Positions 1-13,766 of a stretch of DNA of 64,000 nucleotides are shown in pieces (within the stretch, counting starts at the first letter, position 1; each line of letters starts with the position of its first letter). Both the position numbers and the translations under genes were made by a program. The notes under the pieces were generated by a model. That model was given only the letters and a program-made list of their open reading frames with translations. It was not told the origin of the DNA and made no database searches. The stretch is from Sitta carolinensis. Taxonomy: Eukaryota > Chordata > Aves > Passeriformes > Sittidae. The stretch spans positions 135,631,625 to 135,695,624 of the forward strand of contig CM063284.1 in the NCBI GenBank assembly GCA_032173965.1, in the 5' to 3' direction.

Positions 1-410
1 CTCCAGCATCTCATTCCCAGTCTGTGCATACACTCCTGGGTTGCACCATCCCAGGAGCAGAATCCAGCACTGTCCCTTGCTGAACTGCATGAGGTTGGTG
101 ATTCCCCAGTCCTTTGATTTGCTGAGGTCTCTCTGCAGGGCCTCCTTGCCTTCAAAGGAATCAGCAGCTCCTCGCAGTTTTGCACTGTCTGAGATCTTGC
201 TCAGTATCCCTTCCTGTCCCAAGTCACTTATGAAGATGTTGAAGAGCACAGGGTGGAGGATGGAGCCCTGCAGAACCCCACTAGTGACAGGTCTCCAGTC
301 TGATGCCACCCCATTCACTGTAACCCTTTGTGCCCAACCTGTGAGGCAGTTGTTCACTCATCCCATGAGTCTTTATCCAGCTGTGTGAGAAAGTATCAAA
401 GAGGGACATG
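1..410 (-). repeat. CR1 LINE fragment, reverse transcriptase region
   Basis: Read on the minus strand, the frames (with shifts) match the CR1 ORF2 segment around the polymerase motif. I can read VTSGVLQGSILHPVLFNIF followed by ISDLGQEGILSKISDSAKL and later NLMQFSKGQC. The element runs off the left edge of the window. Frameshifts and stops show it is dead. Confidence 0.85.
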
Positions 411-2208
411 ACCTTAAGAGTTTTTTTAAAAAAAAACATTATGAATTTGGGTCTGTTCTTTGACAAAATGGCTGTAGGTAAGGGCACATGGTGACAATAT
501 TTTCCAGCTTTCTTCATGCATTAAAACAGTATCTCCCTTATGGTGGCTCTTTGGATAAGTGCAGGAACACTGCTGTCTCCCAAATACCTTTGATCAGGAC
601 ATCACTCACAGGCAAGTGTAACCCAGCTCCCCTGACAGTTTCCTTAGTAGCTCTATGTGATGCCTTGGATATGTGTCAGCTTTTGAGCATTTGTTATGGG
701 AGCAGAGGTATCTGGATCACTGGCTTACAGTTAGCAATGGTTTCATGTCTTTAAAAAGATGTCCTTCACAAGTCAAGGATGAGAGCATGATCAAAAAGCG
801 ACCCAGCACTAGCAGTGTTTGCTGAGCCTCATTCAGGTGCCTCAGACTGAAGTGTCTTCTCATCCAAGTTAAAGGCAACCCATGCCAAAATGCTTTGGAT
901 TGGTATCTGCTTCTCTAGTGTCATTCAATACACTGATGCAGCCAAGTAACTGCTTGCTGGGTCAGCCAAGGAGGCTGTGGTTCTGTGAAAGGTTGTGGGA
1001 ATATTGCTTTGCTACCTCAGGTTATAATTCACATATAACACTACAGATTTTTTGAGAGATGCCCGATGCTTAAATTATGGTCAGGAAGAGAGTGGAAAGG
1101 AAAGGCAGAGAACACCACTTATAACCAGTCTAATTAGGTAAGTTTTTCCATGCTCTTCTTTTTTTTTTTAATAAGAAACGACTGCCATGAGGGTGCGTGC
1201 ATTAGAATTCTCAAATTTCAATTCTGTGCTTGGATGTGATTGGAGCAAAAAGCAGTGGGCACAAAAGATGTCTAAGACCAGGATGATAGGATCACACCAT
1301 ATAGTTTTGTGAGGAAACTATCCTGCTACCTTTTTATCCAAAATGACCACTGCCTGCTTGGAGGAGGTCAGGAGAAAAGTAAATGGCATTATCCATGGAG
1401 GGGACGAGAGCCGGAGCTCTTGCCCAGCCAGCAGCAGGGCATCCGGCAGCTGCCAAAACAAAGGAAACCACAGTTCACAACTGTAAAATCAACCATTTAA
1501 AAAAAGAATATGGAAAGAGGGGAGAAGTTTTGTAAAACTTCTGTAAGGTTACGGGGAGAGAAGGTAGCAAATCATGCTTACCAGTGGCAGTAGAAGCAAT
1601 AGAGTAGAAGCATGAAATTCTTGGCAAGACTTAGAGCGGATTTTTCCATTCCACTGATGTTTTTCTCACTCTCTCTAGTCATATATCATTTTTACATTAA
1701 AGTTTTCTCCTGAAAAATGCTTTGCTCTGAAATAGCCCTTTGCTCCTGTAAAATGCAAAATCCAAACTACCTTTAAATGAAGATTCCTCCAGGTCCCCTT
1801 CCATTCATGTTCATGCTCAGGGTATGACTCAGATGTTCACAACAGAAGCAGTATACTACTCCATCTTCAGGGGACCATCAAACCAAGCTTTCTTTCAGAC
1901 CTGCATTGAGAACTCAGCCATGTTCTGTCCTGTGCCAGATCCTGGCCACAATCATTGAATTTGCTGGGAGAAATTTATTTTGGACATTTCCAACTATTGT
2001 TCTTGTGTGTATGGTTTGTACTAGGGGAGACCTTGTACCCACGTCATACCAACCTTGGAGAATACATTCCTAGCAATTTCTGGGGCATGACTTTAGCTCT
2101 GGCACAGCTGCATTGCCATGTGTTAGTTTTGTATTAAATCTGGGTATGTCGCAGGGTTTGGTACTGGCACATTTCCATTCCGTAGTCCCATGTACAAAGA
2201 AATTATCA
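411..2208. other. Intergenic, nothing recognised
   Basis: Between two CR1 remnants. Mixed composition and short chance open frames only. Confidence 0.7.
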
Positions 2209-2700
2209 CAGAATCACAGGATGGCTGAGGTTAGAATGGATCTCTGAAAGTCACCTGCTCCAAACTCCCTGCTCATGTAGCAACAGCTGGTTGCCCAGAG
2301 GGCTTTTGAATATGTCCAAGGAACATTTTGGGCAACCTGTGTTTGATCATACTCAAAATAAAAAAGTTTGATCTGTACCAGTGTTGGATCATTCTCAGAG
2401 TAAAATAGTGATGGGGGGGGGTTGTGTTCAGATTGAATTTAGTTTTTTAGCTTTATGACTGCTGCCTCTCAACTTGGCACCAGGGACCACTGGAAAGACA
2501 GGCTTTCTCTTTTTCATCCTGTCCCACCAGGTATTTATTTATACATATGAATAAGATCCCCTGAGCCTTCTCTTTTCCAGACTGGACAGTCCCAGCTTTC
2601 TCAGCCTCTTCTCCCAAGTGAGATCCTCTAGTCCACATCTGCTGGGCTCACTCCAGCAAGTCCATGCCTCTGAGTGATGGGTCTTCTGAGCTGACACAGA
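2209..2700 (-). repeat. CR1 LINE fragment, 3' end
   Basis: Begins with the reverse complement of the CR1 3' terminus (ATCACAGAATCACAGGATGG) and continues through the diagnostic 3' part of ORF2, including the segment read as GGTATTTATTTATACATATG followed by AAGATCCCCTGAGCC. It contains an imperfect internal duplication near 2,325-2,415. Old and degraded. Confidence 0.85.
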
Positions 2701-5700
2701 AAGGCCAAGTGAGATGGACCCTTGTTTAGAGGTGTCAGTTTAGAGGTGGATAGTACTTAGGAAGCCTGAGGACAAAAGATCTGAACCTGGTTGTGGACAG
2801 CCTAATGAGGCTGATAAACTGTCACGACCATACAATCCCAGATCCAGCAGAACAGAGGCCATGAAAAATTATATTACAAATATTATTTTAGTACCTAACT
2901 TGGTAGTGTTGTTTACACTGGGTGAGAGATGTGGCTGAGGTAGCTGCAGCATTTTAATTAAATGCCAAATTGTCAACAACTGTTTTTGCATTTGACACTG
3001 CAACACACTCAACATGATAATTTTCATGATTTGCATTTTCAATCTCCAGCAAGACATTCTGTAAGTGGATAATTTTTTGTAAAAGCAAGAGATACGTTAA
3101 TAGAGAAACACACCAGAGTAGCTAATGAAAAATTTAAATATTTTTAGTAAAAAATTTATGTTAAAACCCCAAACTATATACATCATATATCTGTCCAGTG
3201 TGAGACTGCAGATAAAAGATCCTGCAATACTTTGTAACTTACTCAAACAAACAGTAGAAGAAAGCCACCCTTTGAGCCAACTACCTGAGGTAAGCAATTA
3301 GCATAGCTTTGATAAGAATGATTCTTGTTTCAGATATATCTTATCTCTCAGATATTGCTAGCTGACACCTCAGTTAAAATAAATCCAGTTTGTCACTTTT
3401 TTTACTGCTGGAGAATTTTTGTTGTACTAAAACCTGTCTCTAAACTGCATCATATTGTATACAAGGTATAGAAAGCATTTGTGCTGGGGTTACTGGATTC
3501 CCAAACAATAGATTTTTTCCTTCTCTTAGATATAGCTGGTTTGCTTTGAGAAGAGCACTACAACATTGATTATACGGGAGCGATTATCAAACCTGCTTGG
3601 GCAGACCTGATCCAAAAATCATTTGGGAATTGCAAAACCAGAAAAATCCCCTAGTGCCCTGTGAGAGGTGAGATGTTGAGGTTCAAACCCCTATTCTAGA
3701 ATCAGGAAAAAGAGGCATGTAAGCCTAGTGCTAAATGTCCTGGGTATGCACTCAGGCTATACAGCTGACAAATCCCTCTTTATCTTCTGCATTTGTTTTC
3801 CTGATAGGACAGGTCTCAGAGAGTGCCCACCAGGTAGGATGGACTCCAGGAAAAGGAACACAGGTTCAGCTCCTGCAAAGTTCAGCCTGCATGTATGAAA
3901 TTGGGCATTTAGCCATATGGGGAATTCAGAAGTCTCAAGGGTTAGATTTCAGCTGTAGAAAGCATAGCAGGTTTAAACTTTGGATGTAGGCACCTGAAAA
4001 TGAAACGATTTTCTATCACTAATTCAGCCTGTGGGGTGATGACAGATGGGGTGATGGTTTTCAAAGAAATTCCTATTAATTATAATCCCACTACCTGGCT
4101 TAAGAAAGGTGGTTGAATACTGTGTTCTTATCTATTTCTGCCCATGAAAATAACATAACTTTTTCTGTAAACTAACATATCTCTTTCTTCTGGTTTCTTT
4201 ATCAGTAACTGTTGTTGAAACAAAAAATTACAAAACACCAGTTTTAGAAAATATGTGTAAAGACTGCAGGAAACCTGTCACAGACTTGATACCAGACATA
4301 AAAGTATAGATAGCTATGCTGTTCACCTGAAAACAAGACAATTTTGGGAACACACAGTGTGCTTAGGGCAATATTGCTGCAGGAATACAGCACATCCTTA
4401 ATTTCTGATATTTACAGGGCAAAGATTGCTATAGTTTAGGGGTTTTCAACACACAGATTAAGTCTGTCCTGCAAGTGGAACTCCAAGGGTAAGCCACAGA
4501 TAGCTGCTAGCAGAGAGACAGTGGTTTGGGATTCACCATGGGCTGTGCACACCTGCTGAGAACACTCAGGCCTTCCTGGGATTCCTCATCTGCACCAGGT
4601 CCTGCAACAGAGCCCCCTCATTGCTACTAATATCTTTATGAGGTAGCCTGAGGATACTTACTAAAACTTTTAGGGGCAGATCAGGATAATGTAAAGAATA
4701 GGCTTAAGGCTCTAATTTTTCAGTGAACTTTATACATTTTCCATTCATAAGTTTGACCTCTGGAAGCACCATGTGGAAGGATCTTGAAAGCAGGTCTGGA
4801 GTTGGAAGCTTCTGACCAACACAACAGCTACATTTCTGGCTCCATATTCTAGGCCATTTGACAGCATTAAGACACACAAGCCACCTATAGTGCTTGGAAC
4901 AACTATGCTCTGGAAATTTTTATCCTCATTTTACATCAGTCTAGCAATAATAAATTGATTCTTAAGTTCCTGGCAGACTGCCCCAACACGAGAAGCCTTC
5001 TGTACCTTGTTGAAACAAAGGATTGTTCAGCCAGACTTCTCCTCTAGCTCAGGGAGTTTTGGACTGCAGTGACTTCTTGCTCTCAGCCATCCCCACATTA
5101 TGTTATTTATTTGTGGCATTTTCTATAAGAGCTCCTGTGCAAATTAGATCTTGGAGGCTTTGTCAAATGGATAGCAAGAGCTACAGTGTGCCATTCCCCC
5201 AGTGGCAAGTCTTCTTCCCTGTCACTTAATAAATCACTATTCCAAACACAAGAGAAAAAACATAAATATGTTGGAAATTTAAAATTGGATCTTTTCTGTC
5301 ATTCTTCTCTCATCACAAATAAACCAAAAAGAAAAGAAAGATGCTTGTGGTACTAGAAGCCTTTGGATTGTTATAAATACTAACCAAAACCTCCAATAAG
5401 CTGCCAACCAGACTGCTTCCCTCAAGTTTATTATTCCATTTCTGTTTCTGCCATGTAACTCCTCAACTGTAATATTTCCATGCAAACAGCATGGTGTGTC
5501 CAAAATATCTTATCTTACATTAGAGAGAAACAAATTTTTTCAGGAAGAACACTGTATCTTTTCCCCATATGGCTACAACTATGCAAACCCAAAATGGTTT
5601 CTCTCTTGGCAGGGAGGCGGGATACCTAATGAGCCAACACACAGAAAACAGATAAAATTAAGAGAAAAACAGCAGAGTATGTTTCATCCTCTTTCTTTTC

Positions 5701-8700
5701 CCATCATGTTTTGTCCAGGTTTGTGTCCCAGTTATTACTACTATCACCAATAAATATTTAGACATCACATTTCAAATAATGTCATTGGACAAAGTGCCCC
5801 ATGCACTGATGCAAATTTAACACTATTCCCCCATATTTGTGGCTATGTGGAATTTTTATCGTCTGTATCTCTGTTCTAATTTCTTCCTAATTTTGCCTAG
5901 AACTTTTTGATTCTTCTTATATGACAGCTTCTTTTCTCTCTCTTTTTCATAACATGCTCTATGTTGTTTCACACTGTCCTTCCTTTGCCTTCTGTTTTTT
6001 AGACATCCCTTTCAAACACTCTTCTGGAGTAGAGGCTTCTTTCATGACTTCCCTTCCCATCCTTTGCTCCTTTATATGGGTCCATAATAATAGATATGCT
6101 TGAGAACAATACAGATGGAAAAATTCTGCAGGGGGAAAATACTGCATCTCAAATTCCCTGCTGTTCCAGAACTGGTGATGTTGAGTTGGTGGTCCCATCA
6201 TGGATATTTAACATCCATCCATGATGGATGCCACCTGTTACCCAGATGGAGCCTGCCAGCTGATGGATATCCTCTTATATCCTATTTACTTTTCTCACAA
6301 GTGCAGCATTAACAGACAGAGGTAAGGGGAGAGCTGTGTTGGCTCTCCCCATGGGACCATCTCAGAAGCTGTAGGAGAAGTGAAGATAGGGTACTGGGAT
6401 ATGTGGCCTTAAACTAACACCACATATATCTCTTTATGGCTCCCTCTGCCTACATGTTCAACAGTCCTGCTGAGTCTGGCTCTATTCAAGAGCAAAGCAC
6501 ATACATGATAGCTCATTAACAATGTTTTTTTTCCTCCCCAGGAAAACACTAGTATTTTATCAGCTTTCAGTTCTGTTGACCTCTAACAAGCTTTTTAGGA
6601 GGATTTTTTTTCCTTAAGCTGGTTTTGGTGGTGAGTAGGAGTGAAGAAAGAAATTCAATAAGCCTGCAGGCAATTGCTGTATTGGCAGTGTGTATTGCTT
6701 TTCATTTTGGAATTGGCATGAAGGCCCTCCAAGTAACATAAACTCTCCCTTTTGAGAGAATTGACAGATAAATTATATACACAAGATGCAGTCGGATAGT
6801 TTTTGGGGGGATGAGGATTGAGTGAAGTCAAAATGGAAAGCTCATTTCACATCAGGGATATTCCTTCACTGTACTATTGACACAAGGCACCTTTGATCCA
6901 AAAGGCTCCTACAGCACTCCACTAAATGTAGCCAAAATATGAAATTATGTGGTTGTCTAAATCAAGTTCCTGCATCTATAGTTGGCTATACCAGTAACAA
7001 CTCAATAATCACAAGCGTTTGACCTCTCCTAAATTCTGTTTATTTGGCAGGGACACTGAGAATTATTAGTACCTTTAAGATGTGTAATTATAGCTTAAAC
7101 TCTATATTTGTTGAAAACACTCATTGAATTTGTCCAGGAAATTAATATCTAACCTTGTTGAAATCCAAAATAAATGAGTGTTCTTGTTACTTTTAACCCT
7201 CCTGGAGGGAGACTCAAAGAAATTACCTGATATTTGCCAATCTGGGTAACATTGGCTTTATATTCAAATCATACAAAATATTGGATTATATTTTTCCTAC
7301 CAATAATTTCCAATAGGTGTTTTCAAAGCTCTGGAAGTTGACTGCCCTGAGTTTCAGGTCCTTCAGGGAGATTTATAAGGCAATATGAAGCATGGAACAG
7401 GGAAGAAAAGAAGTTGAAATAAGCCTCTCCCTACATATGCAGTAGGGAAGGCACAGCACTAAACAAATAGGTCAAAAATAAGTCTGTGGCAAAGAAACAG
7501 GTTGTTCTCTGTTCTATACACTGTTCAAACTTCAAAATTTCCTGTATTGCAAGAAAATTTTCTTTGTTTAAATTCATTAGGAAAAGGTTTTTTACAACGA
7601 GGAAATCATACAACACAAGGTTTGTATAAGTGAGAAGGAGGAACTGCAGTTTGATGTAGGATAAATTGCAACTATCTAAATGTCATCACTTTTTGTCTCT
7701 TCAAAAATACATCAATCTGGCATCATGGGAGGAAAAATGCACCTTAAAGCAGTAGAAATAGGGAAAAAAATCACCTAAATTATGCATTATGAAAACAATT
7801 ATTAACAAATAACAATGCATTTCTGTGGGCCCTACTGTAAAATATGAAAACACGCAGAAATAATTAACACCCCAAAACTCCAACTTTGACTTCTAATTCC
7901 TAAGAAGGGACATAAAGCATACATTTCTTTGCCAATGAGATTAACAAGAAATCTCTGTCCAAGCCATATGTAGAATCATGATTCTTCTACAGGCAGCCTC
8001 ACTGTTCAGTCAAAGGTGAATACTTCTACACATTCAGCGAATAGCTCTTTAGCACAGCACAGTATTTCCTTAAATACCATCACTTCTGATCTCTACAGGA
8101 ACACAATTCAGTCTTTTCAATATGGGTATAAACAGAAAATTTTCTTAAACAATTGCTTCCACATGCCCTGCCCAGGGTCATTATTAGAGGAATATCATCT
8201 ACATGTTTCCAACTCTTACAAACCCACAGTGCACTTCAGCCAAGGCAGCTGGAGCTGAGCAGCACATGGCCAGTACATTTCCAAAATGCTATTGAAGTGT
8301 GTGTAAGCTCTCATAAGCATCTCATTTTTTTAAGGCAAATTCTTACATTTAGAGTAGATGTTCACTGCAACAAAAAGTTCAACCTACTGAAACTAAACTT
8401 TAAACTTTTATGTTCTTTGCATTAAAATTTTTCTTCATGGCCAACTTAGTATATTCAGGGTTGATTAGCTACAGGAAGAGGAGATCCATTGTGACAAAAA
8501 TCCAATGCATATACCCTTTAAATGCCTTAAGCCGTGGAATATATATGCAGCATTGTGATTTTACCTGTTGCTAAAGTTCAGCTTTGTCCAGTGGCCATAG
8601 GGCACATATGAACACAGACCCTCACATGGAAGATATTTTGGGACACAGTGCATGGAGAAGTTTAGACTTTTTCACTGGCACAAGGCAGATGGGTGAGCCC

Positions 8701-11700
8701 TGCCATGTCTGGTCTAATATGCTACCATGCAGGAATAGTATGGATTATTCATATCCTTAATTCAAAATATCCTCCTATCACCGAGGATGCAATGAGTAAG
8801 AAACAAACAGACTAGTTCTGAAGATGTGTGTGATGTGAAGATCTGGTTATGTGGCCTATTCCTTTGCCCAAACTCCTAAGAACCTATAGCCATCTTCTCT
8901 GTTGGGTGTATTTTTGGAGAGCTGTATATCAGTGGTGGTTTTGCTCTTAGCAAAGAATTGCTCATTCTCACACAAAATGGAAGTATTCATTAGGAGGCTT
9001 GCAGATTTGCACTTTCACATCTTTAAATTACACTTCATTTAGTCAGGGTTGCATGATACAAATAAAGAAGAAAGTTATTTTGCAGCTGGCCAGCTGGCTA
9101 CTCACACATAGCAATGAACTTGTTTCAAAATTTGGCTTCTACTGTCAGTTGCCATCCTTTCTAATGAATCAAGCTGCAGGGAGCTCACATAAAACCTCCC
9201 ATAGTTCCTGGGTAGCCTATTCTTGGTACTAATCACCTTACCACGCTGTTATCCATAGGCCTTGGAAGTCTTGCTCTTCAGAGGAGAAGGCATCTACTTA
9301 TTGCCATCTTGTTTAGTTACAAGGATAATTCATACACCAAATCCTCAGCTGAGTTACAAAATGATCAAGGAAAGCCAAGTCCACTTTTCAGGCCCTCTAT
9401 GCTCTCAGTATTTCCTGCTGATCTACATTTGGTTATTCCTCATTCTGACTCACAATTCCAGCAGTCAGTGCTCTTTGTTAGCACAACACTATAAAACCTA
9501 GTGATGACTTAAGTAAAAGGTATGTCTGCCTTTCCAACCTGCAGGTGGGATTTAGTTTAAGCTTATTTTAATGTACAGCTTACAGTCATCTGATTTTGCT
9601 TCCCTCTTGGATATTACAGGTTACATAAACAACTGCAGGGAAGATTAGAAGTCTCTCACACAGTTCTTCCACTCTCACATGCTAAAAAAAGAAGCCCTTT
9701 AACAGAAGCAGCACTGTTACCTTACCACAGCCCTCCTATTAAAGATCCTTGAATGGCTTTTGCAGACTTAATTTTTGGTGGCAATTCTACAATGGCAATT
9801 GAGAAGACATTTATTGAAACTATCAAAATTTTATTAAAATAATTATAAACATGGCATCACATCTTCTCTAAATAGATGAAATATTTTAACTCCCAGACAA
9901 TCACAGCTTTACATGTTACAGTCACTTTAAGAGAAAACAATGGTCTTTATTTTCTCCAAAAGAGGGAAAACTTGTAACATAACATTGTATCTGGTCAACA
10001 AATTAACTGAAAAAATAAACAGACTTCATTTTAACAGATCCTTGGAGCAGGGAAGTACAAGATTTCCCCATCTTTTACCCTTAATCCCTTCTCCCTTCCA
10101 AAACTAAAGGAAAGAGAGGGAAGTCTTAATCTTCCACTCCCCTTTCCAAGTCTTCTTTTAGCAGTTACTAAAAATATTTTTTGTAAGAGCAAAGCCCAAA
10201 CAAGAGGCATGAAGCAGACCTTATCTTCATGTCATTTAGAGAACAATTATTCTTGGATGTTTATAAAATATTGCTACTAATGAGATTGCTAAAGCTTAGT
10301 CAATAGAAGGTTATGACAGAATTTGCAACTGTCATGCTTAAAGAAAAAGTTTCATCTACTGCCAACCTACTGCAAACTCACTCTGGCTAGCTTCACCCTT
10401 TGCCTGAGAACAAGCTTTGCCTTCCGCCTTCTGCTCTCCCCTGCCTGTGTAATTCAATCCTAACTCAGTTACTTGTGAAGGTGTCCTGGATTCCCTGGGC
10501 AGGGAAGGCAGCACAGTCTCCATAACCATGGTGACAGTCCCAGCCAAGAACACGTTCAGCACATGGAAGGCCCCCAGGTGACTACTGGCACAGCTGAGAG
10601 CTATCACAGCACTATTGGAGAGCCTATGACAGGACTTGCTCTTGGAGATTTAGGTTCAGCCAAGCTTTCCCCTCTGAATAGCAGTGTTGGCACATACAGA
10701 AAAAAAATGAGCAGACTGAATTCTTACTGGGCTGCTGAAAGCACAGTAGATTTACTTCACCAAGAGGTACCTGGAACTAAAGTACTTCATAGCAACATTT
10801 TGAATGAAGCATTTCCCTTTCAGCCATTGAAATCAGGTGAGATCTATCAGTTTAGAAGAATGATTTTTAAGAAACATTACCCCAAGTGTGTAAAAGCAGG
10901 TGGGCTTCAGAATACATGCACCACTCTCCAATTATACAAACACCCTTCTGTTTCATTTTTTAAGTGACAAGAACATTTTCTAAACTTCTCCTAAGCAGAG
11001 ATGAGGGGTACTGACAGAAGTACTAAAAATAAATAATTTGCTTAAAACCCATTCCATGTAAAATTGCAATTTCAGAAAATGGAAAGCATTACATACAATT
11101 CCATCTGAGATGTCACCAGTGAATATAGTTTACTCTGAATCCTACATCCATTATATTTCTATTTTAGCACACTGACTAGCAAATATCACTTCCGGAAATC
11201 TGTATTAATTACTCTGAAATGCTGTCCTGAAACCCACCTGTGATGACAGCACCAAGATTTAAACCACAGTGCAAAACTAAGAAATTCCTAGCCTGCCACC
11301 CTCCTTAAAAAAATAAGTCAACCCACAAAGCAACAGTTTTACATCCACAAGTTGAATAAACTTCACCCTTTGAGCTTCCTAAGGACCAAGGGTTGTTTCT
11401 TTATTGATTGTGAAGATCATAAGTGTTAGGGTTTGTGAGCTGGACAGAAATCTTTAATGGGTGACCCTTTGACACATACAGCATCTTGGTGGTGTAACCA
11501 TTAAAGTGTAGAGATAATAGAAAAATACTTGGTTCCTCAATACTTTTACAGAAGGTACTGTTATTACTTTGAATGAAGTTTTGCTTTAAGATTTTCACAT
11601 TTACACAATATTCTCAAGCCTAAAAATTTCATGGAACTGACATGACACAAAGCTACCAAGCACTTCAGTAGTGTTAAAATCTGCATGTACCTTTTGTGTA

Positions 11701-12279
11701 CCTACACAGCTAGTACATGAAAGGTCCAAAACACAGAGAAAGCTATAATAGTATCTCACTCTTGGGAGAGATGATTTTAAATCTGTACTTTTAAGTAAAT
11801 CCTTCCAGTCAAAGGAAAAGCTGCATGTGGGGCCTTTCCATGCTGTTTACAAAGCAACATTCCTATTTTATCTAATTTAAAAATTCTTTAATTATTACAC
11901 AACTGCACTTCTATGATTGTGTTAACAAGGCACATGGCTATTACACAATCTGGATTGTTCTAAAGTGACTGTTTTAGGGCTGTAACAATATAGAGTGAAT
12001 CTACAGATTGCAATTTAGTCAATCCCTTGAAAGAAAACTTTTGGAATAAGGTACTTGGCATAGAGCATGCCCAGCCTTAGGAAACTGCTGTCCAAAAGCA
12101 ACCTGCTAAATTCAGCTGCATTTCAGATTCTTCATCCCCATCCTAGGCACCAGTCATATACACAGTGAATCCTTGTGCTGTAAACCAGCTTTCTTACACC
12201 ATGGTTATAGAGCAGCAGCTATTTACTTTTAACTGCTTATTGCTACCATTTCTTCAATTTCAGTTGCTCAGCCAAGGAA
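2701..12279. other. Intergenic, downstream flank of EIF3E
   Basis: AT-rich sequence without recognisable coding exons or repeats. A GC-richer patch at 10,370-10,700 carries overlapping open frames on both strands (83 codons minus, 134 codons plus) with no recognised homology. Confidence 0.65.
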
Positions 12280-12550
12280 GGGACTTTTGAAGGCCAGAGT
12301 CCAACTCCCTCCTGAAAGCAGGTTTAGGTCTAACAGGGTGCTGAGGGACTTACTAAATCCAAAGGATATCCCTTCTGAGTGACTGCTCCCAGGGCCTGAT
12401 GATCTTCTAGGTAATAAAATTAAAAGCATTGTTATTCCCACTTAAATCTAACTGGATTTCTCCCATGTTTTAATTTGTGTCCATTGCCACTAATCCTGTC
12501 TCCATGAAGCTTGAAGACTTGTCTTCTTGTCAATCTTCCCACTGAAGGGA
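12280..12550 (-). repeat. Degenerate CR1 fragment
   Basis: Weak but continuous similarity to the CR1 3' region in antisense: GGCCAGAGTCCAACTCCCTC, then later TTAATTTGTGTCCATTGCCA followed by CTAATCCTGTC. The terminal repeat is not clear. Probably an ancient copy. Confidence 0.55.
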
Positions 12551-13599
12551 CTGAACACAAGAGTAAAATCTGGTCTTAGCTTTAAGGCTGAGCATTACTA
12601 AACTATTTCTCCTTTCCCAGGCCACATGTAATTCCAGACAATAAGCAGGAGCGTTGGCAAGCTAAAATAACTTTACACACACAGATGAATCCCAGAACAT
12701 AAGGAGTTAAAGAGGGAAGAAGGCACACAGTTGGAACGAGCTGAAGATGAGTCACTGGTGTTTGCCTCAACCTTAAACATGAAACTCTATGCAGTAATAG
12801 CACCTCTTCCTTTCCAACAATCCACATTCACCTCAGTCACTACACTTAACAGAACTCAGGAAAAGGATGTGAGATTTTCTCTTAAAGATACTAAGGCATA
12901 TTCTGCTGTGCAAAAGTGCTAAGGAAACCAAGGCAAGTGTGAAACAGTAATTGAAAACCCCAGAAACTCACAACCCCCCTCCAAATTCCAACAGTTGAAC
13001 TAGAGTTTTGTTCCCTTATGTTTGTATCATTAATCTCAAGAACTTCAAATTTCAGGATGAAAGTTTTAAACCATATGCAACTCACTCATTCAGGCCTTTT
13101 GTAAACCTCCCTCCCAACCAAAAATACTCCAGAAAGTATAAAACATGGGGCAAGACTAAAAATGTGATTTCAAAAAGGAAAAATCCTGAAGCATGAACAC
13201 AAGAGTCTACTCAAATTATTCTACATGTAGGCTATGTTAGGTTTCATAAAAGTTACTGCCTACATTTGCCTTTGATCTTCCAAGCTTCTCCTGTATCAAA
13301 AAAAACCACCAAAGTGCAGAAAAAGATTTTGGCTTGACCACATGTTTAAACATGGTCCATTTGTTTGTATCACACACTTGTAAATTTTTTTTAATGCAAC
13401 ATTTGTAATAGGTAATAATCTATAAATCCCTGCTTCCAAACTCAGACAGCCCTGAGAGCAAAATAATACATTGGTATAAAAAAAACCTAACAAAACTGAT
13501 GTCCTAAATTTTGCAAAGTATGATCAAAAATGCTGCAGAATACTATGATGTTAAAACATCCTCATACAACATAACAATCTTTTTAAATCAAACACACAC
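12551..13599. other. Intergenic between CR1 remnant and the EIF3E 3' end
   Basis: AT-rich; nothing recognised beyond short chance open frames. Confidence 0.7.
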
Positions 13600-13626
13600 A
13601 GACTGATAAAAGTAGCCAATTTTATT
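13600..13626 (-). terminator. EIF3E: EIF3E poly(A) signal and downstream GU-rich element
   Basis: On the minus strand AATAAA (complement of 13621-13626) lies about 100 nt after the stop. It is followed by a GU-rich run (CTGTGTGTGTTTG) at about 13,588-13,603. Cleavage is expected near 13,600-13,608, giving a short 3' UTR of roughly 120 nt. Confidence 0.8.
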
Positions 13627-13727
13627 CAAATAATATTAGCTCCAACACAATTACTTTTCTCAAAAAGGTTACGTATTTATGTGCTTTTTAGTCAAATCAA
13701 CAGATTTGTCCCCACTGTAGAAGTGTT

Positions 13728-13766
13728 TCAATAGAATCCAGAGTCTTGAGTAGCCCAGTTAGGTGC
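13728..13766 (-). CDS. EIF3E: EIF3E coding exon 13 (C-terminal, with stop)
   Basis: Encodes [12 protein letters not shown] and a TGA stop at 13728-13730 on the plus-strand numbering. The acidic and aromatic tail is highly characteristic of EIF3E. Acceptor catttttag. Confidence 0.96.
   Translation of the reverse strand, partial: APNWATQDSGFY

Noticed and set aside
11399..11405. AATAAAG on the minus strand as a distal EIF3E poly(A) signal
   Set aside because: Possible, but the proximal AATAAA with a strong GU-rich element is sufficient, and nothing in the sequence shows readthrough.
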